A stretch of 48,616 nucleotides of DNA from Candidatus Barnesiella excrementavium (GTDB lineage Bacteria; Bacteroidota; Bacteroidia; Bacteroidales; Barnesiellaceae), in the NCBI GenBank assembly GCA_019115485.1, contig DXDM01000023.1, forward strand, positions 1 to 48,616, written 5' to 3'. Every line of letters begins with the position of its first letter. The first letter of the stretch is position 1. Below, one piece after another: positions 6,747-16,100 of the stretch. The translations under genes were made by a program, and so were the position numbers. The notes under the pieces are model-generated. The model was not told the DNA's origin. It was given only the letters and a program-made list of their open reading frames with translations, and ran no database searches.

Positions 6747-7628
6747 ATGCCGGTTGCCTATTACAAGTCAGGAAATAGAGACTTTACTCTTCTTAAAGGA
6801 GATTGTATTGAACTTCTGAATTCATTTGATTTCAAGTTTGATATGATTTTCGCAGATCCTCCTTACCACCTTTCAAATGGAGGTATAAGCATTCAAAGTG
6901 GTAAAATAGTATCTGTTAATAAAGGGGATTGGGATAAATCAAATGGATATGAGGAAGATTATCTGTTTGATAAATCTTGGATTGCAGCTTGTAGAAATAA
7001 ACTAAAAAGTAATGGTACTATTTGGATAAGCGGAACGTATCATAATATTTTTTCGGTAGCTCGATGCCTGACAGAATTGGGTTTCAAAATATTAAACTGC
7101 ATTACATGGGAGAAAACTAATCCTCCTCCAAATTTATCTTGTAAATATTTTACTTATTCAGCTGAGTATATTCTATGGGCTCGTAAAGAACTCAAAGTCC
7201 CTCATTTCTTCAATTATGAGTTAATGAAAAAGATCAATGGAGATACTCAGATGCGTGATGTTTGGCGATTACCAGCTATTGCACGATGGGAAAAGTCTTG
7301 TGGTAAGCACCCTACTCAAAAACCATTGTGTGTTCTGTCGCGAATCATTCAGGCTTCAACTCTTCCTGGTGCATGGATTTTAGATCCTTTCACAGGTAGC
7401 AGTACGACTGGTATTGCTGCAAATCTATTGAGCCGCCGATTCCTTGGCATAGATCAAAATGATGAATTCTTGAAACTAAGTAAAGCCCGCCGAGAGGAAA
7501 TTAACGACACCTCAAAACGTACTTTATATTTGAAGAAACTTCAAAAGCAAGCTCAATTATTTGAAAATAACGGGATTCAAGTTTTCAATGAGCCTTTTGT
7601 AGAATATGGGCAAGATTTGCCATTTTAA
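6747..7628 (+). CDS. DpnA/MboIC-like second adenine methyltransferase (GATC)
   Basis: This 293-residue beta-class methylase has DPPY early (MIFADPPYHLSNGG, about residues 33-46) and the AdoMet motif late (DPFTGSSTTGIAANLLSRRF, about 212-231), the reverse order of the first methylase. Further family marks are NPPPNLSCKYFTYSAEYILW and GKHPTQKPLCVLSRI. DpnA, its likely counterpart, methylates GATC also in single-stranded DNA, which protects DNA entering by transformation or conjugation. That role is known for DpnA and inferred here; it would suit an element moved by a relaxase. It begins on the base after the endonuclease stop and is the last gene of the operon; the strong hairpin at 7836-7879 is the likely terminator. 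Confidence 0.92.
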   Translation: MPVAYYKSGNRDFTLLKGDCIELLNSFDFKFDMIFADPPYHLSNGGISIQSGKIVSVNKGDWDKSNGYEEDYLFDKSWIAACRNKLKSNGTIWISGTYHNIFSVARCLTELGFKILNCITWEKTNPPPNLSCKYFTYSAEYILWARKELKVPHFFNYELMKKINGDTQMRDVWRLPAIARWEKSCGKHPTQKPLCVLSRIIQASTLPGAWILDPFTGSSTTGIAANLLSRRFLGIDQNDEFLKLSKARREEINDTSKRTLYLKKLQKQAQLFENNGIQVFNEPFVEYGQDLPF

Positions 7629-7706
7629 TTCAGGATATTTACGTTATATCGACGTTGTATTTATTATGACCAATAATCAATTATCCTCTCATTTTTACTG
7701 CTCTTA

Positions 7707-7807
7707 GTCTCATACGACATGGTTTGTTTGCGCAAATTTCACTGATTATTGCATAATGTATTGATAATCAATGTACATAAATTTCCTCAACAAGGAAGAG
7801 TATTGAT
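7707..7807. repeat. Repeat R3, partner of R1
   Basis: Ungapped 101-bp match to 3350-3450 with about 15 mismatches. The 21-bp identical core is at 7752-7772. The segment TTGCATAATGTATT within it resembles the XerC arm and centre of E. coli dif (GCGCATAATGTATA), but the XerD side matches poorly. R3 closes the R-M island on the right; the chromosomal SusC locus starts about 380 bp further. Confidence 0.75.
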
Positions 7808-7835
7808 TCCCCCTTTCGTATAACCCAAGAGATTA

Positions 7836-7879
7836 CCACGAGCGCGACAAACAGCGAAAATTTTTTGTCGCGCTCGTGG
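7836..7879. terminator. Strong hairpin ending the DpnII-like operon
   Basis: CCACGAGCGCGACAAA (7836-7851) pairs perfectly with TTTGTCGCGCTCGTGG (7864-7879), 16 bp, followed by TTTTAAAA. It is a copy of the hairpin near 4768-4810 and starts 29 nt after R3, the same distance as the hairpin after R1. Confidence 0.8.
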
Positions 7880-8188
7880 TTTTAAAACCCTCTCTTCCAA
7901 TAATCCCCCATACCATCTATTTTCGCAGTCGACGTAGATAGACAACGACCCCACACAGTCCTCCGACAACAAAAATAGACTCTTCCAGCGGTCAAACCCG
8001 ATTGCCGGTTGCTACGCATATCGGATAGAGATTTCCAAATATTAACGATAAGTTTTGTAAAAGAGGTTTATGTTGCTTAATTTTACGGAGCAATAATGGT
8101 TTGGAACGGACTTAAATCTATACTAATCTACTATAACACAAAAGGATATAGAGGAACATAATTATACACAAAAACTAATACGTGTTCT
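7880..8188. other. Non-coding leader region before susC
   Basis: No gene is visible. Base composition shifts from A+T-rich to G+C-rich across this stretch, so the right edge of the accessory island probably lies here or in R3. A near-match to the -7 box, TAAGTTTTG with one extra base, lies at about 8050-8058. A tandem-like AATCTA/AATCTA pair lies near 8115-8132. Neither fixes the susC promoter. Confidence 0.5.
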
Positions 8189-11100
8189 ATGATATCTAAC
8201 TTGAAAATGGCAAGGGCATACCGGGTGTTGCTTTGTGCCGCTTTGTTCTCTTCGGGCCTGACAGCGTATGCTTCGGGAAAGGAGGCGGGCACGATGCCCG
8301 ACAATTCGGCCGCTGAATCTGTGAAGGAGAATATTACCGTGACCGGAACGGTGAAGGATCCGAATGGCGAACCGCTGATCGGAGTCGGCGTGATGGAGAA
8401 GGGTACGACCCACGGTATGATTACCGACCTGGACGGCCGATTCAGTCTGTCGGTCTCGGGACCCGATGCCGTACTTGAATTCAGCTATGTAGGCTACAAC
8501 CCCGTGAGTGTCGCGGTGGGAAATCAATCGAATCTGAACATAGTGATGAGCGAGAGCACCCAGGACCTGGACGAGGTCGTGGTGACCGCACTGGGCATCA
8601 AGCGCGAAAAGAAGATGCTGGGCTATGCCGTGCAGGATATCAAGGCCGACAAACTGAATACCACGGGCGACCCTTCGGTTATCGGTGCCCTGAGCGGTAA
8701 AGTGGCCGGCTTGCAGATGAACACGGCCGGGACGGGCCTCAGCGGGTCGACCAAAATCACGTTGCGGGGCAACTCGTCGTTGACCGACAACAACCAGCCG
8801 CTGTGGGTTATCGACGGGGTTCCGTTCAGCGACAACAGCAGCTCCGATGCCTCGCTGTTCGGGGGTATCGACCGGGGCGGCTCGGCTGTCGACATCAACC
8901 CCGAGGACATCGAGTCGATCTCGGTGCTGAAAGGGCCCAACGCCGCAGCCCTCTACGGATCGCGCGCCGGTAACGGTGTCATCTTGATTACCACCAAGCG
9001 TGGCGTCAAGGACAAGGGGTTCGGGGTCTCCTACTCGGGCAACTTCACCTGGTCGAGCGTAGCCTCGTCGCTGGAACAGCAAACTACCTACGGACAAGGC
9101 AAAAACGGAGTGTTCGACCCGAACGTGTTCGAGAGTTTCGGTGCCCGGCTCGACGGCCACACCTACACCGGGTGGCTGGGACAGGAGTTGCAGTACAAGG
9201 ACTACGGCAACAAGTTTGACCAATATTTCAACACCGGGTTCACCCAAAGCCACAACGTGGCCATAGGCAAGTCGGAGGAGAACTACAACTACCGGGCCTC
9301 GTTCGGCAGCACCGACAGCAAAGGTCTGTTCGACGGCGAGGGGCTGAACAAAATCAACATCGACCTCAAAGCCGGCATGAAGATGAACAAGTACCTGAGC
9401 ATGGACTCGAAAATCTCGCTGAGCCGCACCAAAGCCACCGACCGTCCCCAATACGGCAAGGGTGGCGAGGTCTACCAGCTGCTCTATATCCCGCGCAACA
9501 TTCCGCTGAGCGACTTGAAGACCTTCCGCAGCGACGAGCAACGTCACATCTACTACGTGAATCCCTCGCTGCAAGAGATGAACCCCTACTACATCAACTA
9601 CCAGTACAGCAACATGGACGAGCGGTGGCGGGCCTTCGGCTACTACACCGTAAAGGTCGACTTCACCCCCTGGCTCTATGCCACGGGCAAATATACCTTC
9701 GACTACTACAATACCAGCATCGAGGAGATGAACCGCACCAACGGCATCGACGACCAGACCAAAGAGTCGTACAAGTCGATGGAGCAACGCTACTACGAGC
9801 ACAACATCGAGGGAATGATCATGGGGCACAACACGTTTGCCGAGCGCTTCCGGCTGGGCTACTCGCTGGGCGGCAACATCATGTACCAGCGCACGAGCGG
9901 GCTCACCGGCTACTCCGAAAACATGGCCAAGGCCGACGTCTGGTACCACAACTCGGCACTGGGCAAGAACACTGCCGAGCAGAGCTTCACCGAGCGCTCC
10001 ACCCGGTCGGTATTCGGTACCCTGCAACTGGCCTGGGACGAGTGGATAGCCCTCGACCTGACAGCCCGAAACGACTGGTCGTCGACCCTGCCCCGGGACA
10101 ACTGCTCCTACTTCTACCCCTCGGCCAACCTCAGTTGGGTATTCAGCGACATGATGCGCCGCTACGACTGGGGGCTGCCCCAGTGGATTACCTTCGGTAA
10201 GGTGCGTCTGTCGGCCGCACAGGTAGGTAAAGACACCGACCCCTATCTGCTCTACAACTACCTCACCTACACCCAGGGAGTGAGCGGGCCCGAAATCAGC
10301 TACCCGAAAATCAAGGCCAATCCCGATTTGAAACCCGAGATATCGTCGGCCTACGAAGCCGGTCTCGACATGAAATTCTTCAACAACCGGCTCGGATTCG
10401 ACTTCACCTACTACCGCAGCCTCACCAAGAACCAAATCATGTCGGTCCCCATGTCGGGCGAGTTCTCGGCCAAATACATCAACGCCGGCAAGATTTTGAA
10501 CGAAGGCGTCGAGCTGATGCTCTACACCACCCCCATACGCGTCAAGGATTTCGACTTCAACCTCGACGTCAGTCTGGCCCACAACAACACGACGGTGGTC
10601 GAGTTGCATGAAGATGCCAAATACATGAGTTTCAACTTCAAGAACGAGAACATGCTGGTCGACGTAGGTGCCGAAGAGGGCGGCCGGCTGGGCAACATCT
10701 ATGCCAACACCTTCTACGCCCGCAACGAGAATGGCGAACTGCTCCTGCGCAACGGTATGCCCATGATCAAATCGAACAGCAGCGCCGAGCGCAAATGCAT
10801 CGGTAACATACAGCCCGACCTGCTGATGTCGGTTACCCCCTCGTTCAACTACAAGGGCTTCTTCCTCTCGGCCATGTTCGACATGCGCTTCGGCGGCGAC
10901 ATCGTGTCGGTATCCGAGGCCATAGCCACCCGCTACGGTACGGCCAAACGCACCGAATTCCGTCCGGCCGAGGGTATCGTTCTCGACGGTATCGACGAGG
11001 CCACGGGGTTGAAAAACACCATCGCAATCCCGGCCGAAGAGTACTATCGCTCGATAGGCGGCGACAACGCCCCGGCCGAAGAGTTTGTGTACGACGCCTC

Positions 11101-11341
11101 GTACATCAAGTTCAAGGAGCTGTCGATAGGCTACTCGTTCCCCTCCAAGTGGTTGAAAAAGATACACGTCTCCAACCTGCGCCTGGCCCTCGTGGGGCGC
11201 AACCTGTGCTATCTGCTCAAACACACCCCGGGCACCAGCCCCGAAGGCGGATACGACACGACCATGTTCTCACAAGCCATCGACTACACGGCAGTCCCCT
11301 ACACGCGGACGCTCGGTTTTTCTGTTAATATTGGATTTTAA
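8189..11341 (+). CDS. SusC/RagA-family TonB-dependent outer-membrane transporter
   Basis: The 1050-residue protein has a signal peptide (residues 1-29, ending YASG), a carboxypeptidase-regulatory-like beta domain (about 48-120), a TonB-box-like QDLDEVVVTA at 125-134, a plug domain (about 140-250, including LWVIDGVPF, SISVLKGPNAAALYGSRAGN and GVILITTKRG) and a long beta-barrel ending in aromatic FSVNIGF. SusC proteins import oligosaccharides across the outer membrane with energy from TonB, gated by a SusD lipoprotein lid. The next gene is that SusD partner, overlapping by one base (TAATG), and a secreted glycosidase follows. The likely substrate is an oligosaccharide released from N-glycans, judged from the GH85 gene. 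No sigma/anti-sigma or hybrid two-component regulator is attached within the window. Confidence 0.95.
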   Translation: MISNLKMARAYRVLLCAALFSSGLTAYASGKEAGTMPDNSAAESVKENITVTGTVKDPNGEPLIGVGVMEKGTTHGMITDLDGRFSLSVSGPDAVLEFSYVGYNPVSVAVGNQSNLNIVMSESTQDLDEVVVTALGIKREKKMLGYAVQDIKADKLNTTGDPSVIGALSGKVAGLQMNTAGTGLSGSTKITLRGNSSLTDNNQPLWVIDGVPFSDNSSSDASLFGGIDRGGSAVDINPEDIESISVLKGPNAAALYGSRAGNGVILITTKRGVKDKGFGVSYSGNFTWSSVASSLEQQTTYGQGKNGVFDPNVFESFGARLDGHTYTGWLGQELQYKDYGNKFDQYFNTGFTQSHNVAIGKSEENYNYRASFGSTDSKGLFDGEGLNKINIDLKAGMKMNKYLSMDSKISLSRTKATDRPQYGKGGEVYQLLYIPRNIPLSDLKTFRSDEQRHIYYVNPSLQEMNPYYINYQYSNMDERWRAFGYYTVKVDFTPWLYATGKYTFDYYNTSIEEMNRTNGIDDQTKESYKSMEQRYYEHNIEGMIMGHNTFAERFRLGYSLGGNIMYQRTSGLTGYSENMAKADVWYHNSALGKNTAEQSFTERSTRSVFGTLQLAWDEWIALDLTARNDWSSTLPRDNCSYFYPSANLSWVFSDMMRRYDWGLPQWITFGKVRLSAAQVGKDTDPYLLYNYLTYTQGVSGPEISYPKIKANPDLKPEISSAYEAGLDMKFFNNRLGFDFTYYRSLTKNQIMSVPMSGEFSAKYINAGKILNEGVELMLYTTPIRVKDFDFNLDVSLAHNNTTVVELHEDAKYMSFNFKNENMLVDVGAEEGGRLGNIYANTFYARNENGELLLRNGMPMIKSNSSAERKCIGNIQPDLLMSVTPSFNYKGFFLSAMFDMRFGGDIVSVSEAIATRYGTAKRTEFRPAEGIVLDGIDEATGLKNTIAIPAEEYYRSIGGDNAPAEEFVYDASYIKFKELSIGYSFPSKWLKKIHVSNLRLALVGRNLCYLLKHTPGTSPEGGYDTTMFSQAIDYTAVPYTRTLGFSVNIGF

Positions 11342-13101
11342 TGCGTAGAAAGATGAAACGATTTATAAAAATAGCGGGGATATACTCCTTCATGTTGGGC
11401 GCGACGGCCGTACTGATGCCGGCGTGCACCGACGGATTTACCGACTTCAACACCAATCCTTTTGTAACGCCCTACGAATCGGGTACCAGCACCGGCGGAG
11501 AACTCAACACCACCGACATCGCCATGCCCGACTCCATCTCGCAGGAGGAGCTCGACCGGTTGAAAGAGAACGTGTCGACCATCGGACAGGTGTTCAAGAA
11601 CTTCACCTATCAGGGGCTGGTCGACGACTACCAGCGCTCGACCAACCTCACGCACGACATCTATGCCGGGTACTTTGCCAACAACAATACCGGCTTTATC
11701 AACAACTCGCCCAACTACGTCTACACCCAGAGCTTCTCGGCCCGCCGATGGGACCACTTCTACAAAGACCGTTCGGCCGAGTACAAGACCCTGGTCAACA
11801 CTTTCTACTACGTCGACCGCAAGGCCTACAAGAACGCCTTCTACATGACCCGCATCTACTATGCGTTTCTCGCCTCGACAATGACCGACACCTACGGCGA
11901 GATGCCCTTCGGCGTCTACGTGCAGGGAAAAGCCGCTCCCGAGAAGTGCCCCTACAACACGCAGGAAGAGATTTACGACATGATATTCCGCATGCTCACC
12001 GAGGCGGCCGACAGCATTCAACCCGGGGCCTGCTCCTTCAAGTTTGCCGACCGGGAAGACAAATGTTACAACGGCGACGAGGCCAAGTGGGTACGGTTTG
12101 CCAACACCTTGCGGCTAAGGCTTGCCCTGCGCATCTCGAATGTCGACCCCCAAAAAGCCCGTAAAGAGGGAATCGCCGCCCTGAATCACCCGGGCGGCCT
12201 CATGCAGTCGCAGGACGACCGCATGCGCACCGTCCCCAACTACGCCCCGGTGGCCATGGGCGGCGAAGATGACAGCGGTCTGGAAAACGAGGTAGCCAAC
12301 TGTGGATTCCGGTACACCGATGCCGTCATGTCGCTCGACATGGAACAGGCCTACAAGAACCTGGGCTCGGACCTTGACCCCCGGTGCCGAATATGCTGGT
12401 ACCGCCCCACCCCGAAGGAATTCCTCGAAGAAGGCCGTGAGATGTCCACCGACTACAAAGGCTGTGCGATAGGCGACAACAACATCTCGCACGAAACCGA
12501 CGTCTACTCGCCCTTGAAGTGCAACCACCACGAAGGCAAGATACTGAACGACAACTACTGGTTCGGTTACTGCCGCGAATACATCTGGCTGGGCTACGCC
12601 GAGTGCAAGTTTCTGCTGGCCGAGGCGCGCCTGCGGGAGTGGAGTTTTGCATACGGCACGGCCGAAGAGCTGTTCAAGGAGGGTATACGCGAATCGTTCA
12701 ACTACTACCACATGCCCGACAGTGCCGAAGCCTACATCAACCGGCTAAACATCTACAACGGCACGCAGGCAAACCCCTTTGCCGGTAACGACAAGGAGGC
12801 TCAGCTCGAACAGATTATCACGCAAAAGTGGCTGGCCGTATTCCCCAACGGCAACGAGGGGTGGGCCGAGTTCCGCCGCACCGACTACCCGCGACTGAAC
12901 AACCACCTGAGCAACAAGGACCCCAACATTCCCAACGGCAAGTTCATCAAGCGGGTGGGCTACTCGACCGACGAATATGCCTACAACATCGAAAACGTGC
13001 CGCAAGGGGTCGACCAAAGCACCCGGGTGTGGTGGGACGTCGAGGATACCAACAACGCCAACGGCGAAAGGAACACCCCGAACAATTTCAGAACAAATTA
13101 A
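11341..13101 (+). CDS. SusD/RagB-like outer-membrane lipoprotein
   Basis: The 586-residue protein has a lipoprotein signal with Cys29 (LMPACTDGF) and is the partner of the SusC gene it overlaps by one base. Marks of the SusD-like group are EYKTLVNTFYYVDRKAY, the segment ASTMTDTYGEMPFG, WVRFANTLRLRLALRIS (tetratricopeptide-like helices) and NGNEGWAEFRRTDYP near the C-terminus, which fits the SusD-like_2 branch better than classical SusD. These proteins bind glycan at the cell surface and close over the SusC barrel. A second in-frame ATG at 11353 gives a more usual signal peptide start (MKRFIK), so either start is possible. The GH85 gene begins 21 nt after its stop, so all three genes form one operon. 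Confidence 0.93.
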   Translation: MRRKMKRFIKIAGIYSFMLGATAVLMPACTDGFTDFNTNPFVTPYESGTSTGGELNTTDIAMPDSISQEELDRLKENVSTIGQVFKNFTYQGLVDDYQRSTNLTHDIYAGYFANNNTGFINNSPNYVYTQSFSARRWDHFYKDRSAEYKTLVNTFYYVDRKAYKNAFYMTRIYYAFLASTMTDTYGEMPFGVYVQGKAAPEKCPYNTQEEIYDMIFRMLTEAADSIQPGACSFKFADREDKCYNGDEAKWVRFANTLRLRLALRISNVDPQKARKEGIAALNHPGGLMQSQDDRMRTVPNYAPVAMGGEDDSGLENEVANCGFRYTDAVMSLDMEQAYKNLGSDLDPRCRICWYRPTPKEFLEEGREMSTDYKGCAIGDNNISHETDVYSPLKCNHHEGKILNDNYWFGYCREYIWLGYAECKFLLAEARLREWSFAYGTAEELFKEGIRESFNYYHMPDSAEAYINRLNIYNGTQANPFAGNDKEAQLEQIITQKWLAVFPNGNEGWAEFRRTDYPRLNNHLSNKDPNIPNGKFIKRVGYSTDEYAYNIENVPQGVDQSTRVWWDVEDTNNANGERNTPNNFRTN

Positions 13102-13122
13102 TCAATATCAAAATAAATCCGT

Positions 13123-16100
13123 ATGAATATCCGAAAAATCGTTGGAGCATTGCTTTGCTCGCTGGCCGTCACCGCGGCTTTCGCCCAACAGCCCTTCGGC
13201 GGCTGCTGGCACCCGGACTATATCAAGGACTGGTCGCCCGAGAAGGATCCCGACGCCAAGTTCAACCGCAGCACCGTCAAGCTGCAACCCCGCATCGCCG
13301 ATGACCACATCAAGGCCAACCCCTATCAGTTCCCCGATGCACAAGTGGCTGCCTGCCTCACCATGAACCCCATGTGCAGCATGACCCCCTCGCAGGGAGC
13401 CAACAACTTTATCGGCTACAACCCCACCTACTGGCAATACATGGACATGGTCATCTGGTGGGGCGGCTCGGCCGGCGAAGGTATCATCATTCCCCCCTCG
13501 GCCCCGGTCATCGATGCCTGCCACATGAACGGCGTGAAGATTCTGGGCAACGTATTCTTCCCGCCCAAAGCATACAGCGGCGACGAAGCCTGGGTGCGAC
13601 AAATGCTCACCAAAGAGGGCGACACCTACCCCTATGCCGAGAAAATGTATGAAATCGCCAAGTACTACGGATTCGACGGCTGGTTCATCAACGAAGAGAC
13701 CTTTGCCTCGACCGAAAGCGAGTGGGCCGACTGGATCAAATACTTCTACCAGTGTGCCGAAGCCGACGGCAACCACGAGATGTATATCCAATGGTACGAC
13801 GCCACCTCTTACGTCAACCGGTCGCTGAATATCCTCAAAGCCAACCCCAACACCTCGTTCTTTGCCAACTACGGGTCGGCTACCGACTTGACCATCACCA
13901 ACAACCGCCGTTCGCTCGAAGAGGTCGGCATCGACATGAACCTCTTCTTCGAGAAACTCTACTCGGGCATCGAGCAGGCACAGGGCGGACTCACTGGCAA
14001 TGCCCAGTATTTCCAGGCCTGTTTCCCCAAAACCGGACACGCCAGCTCGTTGCAGATATTCAACCCCGAAGAGCCCATCTGGAAAAAGGTAGTCGAAGGA
14101 ATTCTCGATACCGAGAACAACTGCGGACCCACGGCCTACAACGCCATGGCAACGGTCTTTGCCAACGAAGCCCGCTACTGGACCAACAACCAAAACAACC
14201 CGTCCGATGTGACCGACCGCGACAACACATACCCCAACCCCTGGCCGGGCCTGGCAAACGCTATCCAGGAGCGCAGCGTGATTCAATACAAACCCTTCGT
14301 AACGGCATTCAGCGCCGGATTGGGCAAACACCGGTTTGTCAACGGCGAGAAACGCGGCACACAAGACTGGTATCACCGCGGCATGCAGAACATTCTACCC
14401 ACGTGGCGCTGGTGGGTCGAGACCTCCTCGACCGACAAGCTGAGTTTCGACCTCAACTGGGACGACGCCTACAACTTCGGTACCAGCATCGTCGTGTCGG
14501 GTTCGATGACAGCCAATGCCGACCACCTCACCCGCCTCTACAAGACGAACATCGTCCTCGAAAGCGGCGACAAGTTCCAGCTGGTCTACAAGACAGCCCA
14601 GACCGGTTCCATCGAGCTGAAACTGGCCGACAAGGATAACCCCGACAGCTTCACCACCTTCCCGCTGACCGAAACCTCAAACAGCAACGGCTGGTCGGTA
14701 GCCCAGGTCGACCTCTCGTCACTGGCCGGGAAAACGCTGGCCGTCATCGCCCTGAACTTCAAGACCTCCACAGCCGTATCCGACTATCGGGTCGTACTGG
14801 GACAACTGGCTATCCTCCCCGCCTCCTATTCGGCTTCGGCACGGGTGACCAACCTGCAAGCACAAAACGAGCTGCAAGAGGAGATTAGCGACATTCGCCT
14901 CATCTGGGACGCGCCCCAATCGGACGAAGTTGACCACTACAACATCTATCTGACCCGCAACGGCGAACGTACGCTCGTAGGCCAAACCCGCAACGAAGGG
15001 TTCTACATTCCCAAGTTTACCCGCATCACCGACGAAATGTCGGTCGAGGTGGGCGTCGTAGCCGTAACCAAAGACCTGAAAGAGGGCGAAGAGGAGAAGC
15101 TCGTCTTGAAATATCCCGAGATGACTCTCTCCGATATCTCCATCATCGCCTCGCCTACGCTGGCCAAAGTCAACGAAGAGGTAACCCTCACGGCCGAGGC
15201 CAACAAATACCCCGAGTCGTATGAGTGGGTATTGCCCGCCGGAGCCTCCCTCATCTCGCAAGAGGGGAACAAAGCCCGGGTGAAATTTACCCAGGAAGGG
15301 GTCTACTCGATAACCGTGAAGGTGACCAACCCCATAGGTGTCGCTACCGAGACCAACACGGGCCTTATCGAGGTCAACAACACCAAAGAGATAGGCAACG
15401 TAGCCCTCAACAAGGAGATTGAAGATGTGAGCGGCGAAATCGCCGCATCGGGCGAGGTGGCCACCAACTTGCTCGACGGCCACACCGAAGGCTGCTCGAT
15501 TCACCAGAAATGGTGCGTGGGCGGAGCCAAAGAGCACTGGGTTATCATCGACCTCACCCAGTCGTTCCAGCTGTACAAGTTCCGCATTGTCGACGCCAAG
15601 GTAAACGAAGGCGGAGCCGACAACCTGAACAGCTACAAGATTCAGCTCGGCAACGACCTTGAACACTGGACCGAGGTGGTCAACACCACCGGACGCAGTG
15701 CCGAGAACTACCACACCGACTGGATTAAACCGACCGTAGCCCGCTACATCAAGTTCATTCCCTATGACAACGATGCCCCCATCACCATTCGCATCTGGGA
15801 GTTCGAGGCTTACGGTGCCGAAGGTTCCTCCTCGCTGGCCTCCATCGCCGACCAGACGCTCGAAACCAACTCGACCCTGACGGTAAAGGCCGGGTACTCG
15901 CTCGGTGGTGCTGCCAAAGAGGAGAATTTCAACCTCACATTCGCCTCGGAGAACGAGAATATCGCCACCGTATCGGACCTCCAAGTGGCCGACGACGAGA
16001 CCTACACCTTCACCCTGAACGGCGGAACGGAAGTGGGCAAAACCCACATTACCGTCACCCTTGTCAACGGTGAATACCAGAAGAGTGTCACCTTCGCCGT

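Noticed and set aside
7787-7972. A 61-codon minus-strand frame in the region before susC
   Set aside because: It runs across repeat R3 and the perfect hairpin, has no recognisable domain and shows no start signal.
8001-8188. AATCTA tandem motif as a regulatory repeat of susC
   Set aside because: Two short copies in an A+T-rich stretch are too little to support a claim.
8162-11224. A 1020-codon open frame antisense to susC
   Set aside because: It is a by-product of GC-rich codon use on the opposite strand. The susC frame shows clear signal peptide, plug and barrel motifs, and the antisense product is low-complexity Val/Gly/His/Arg with no recognisable domain.
13108-16047. Long minus-strand frames over the GH85 gene
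   Set aside because: The GH85 frame has catalytic residues and ordered domains; the antisense frames show none.
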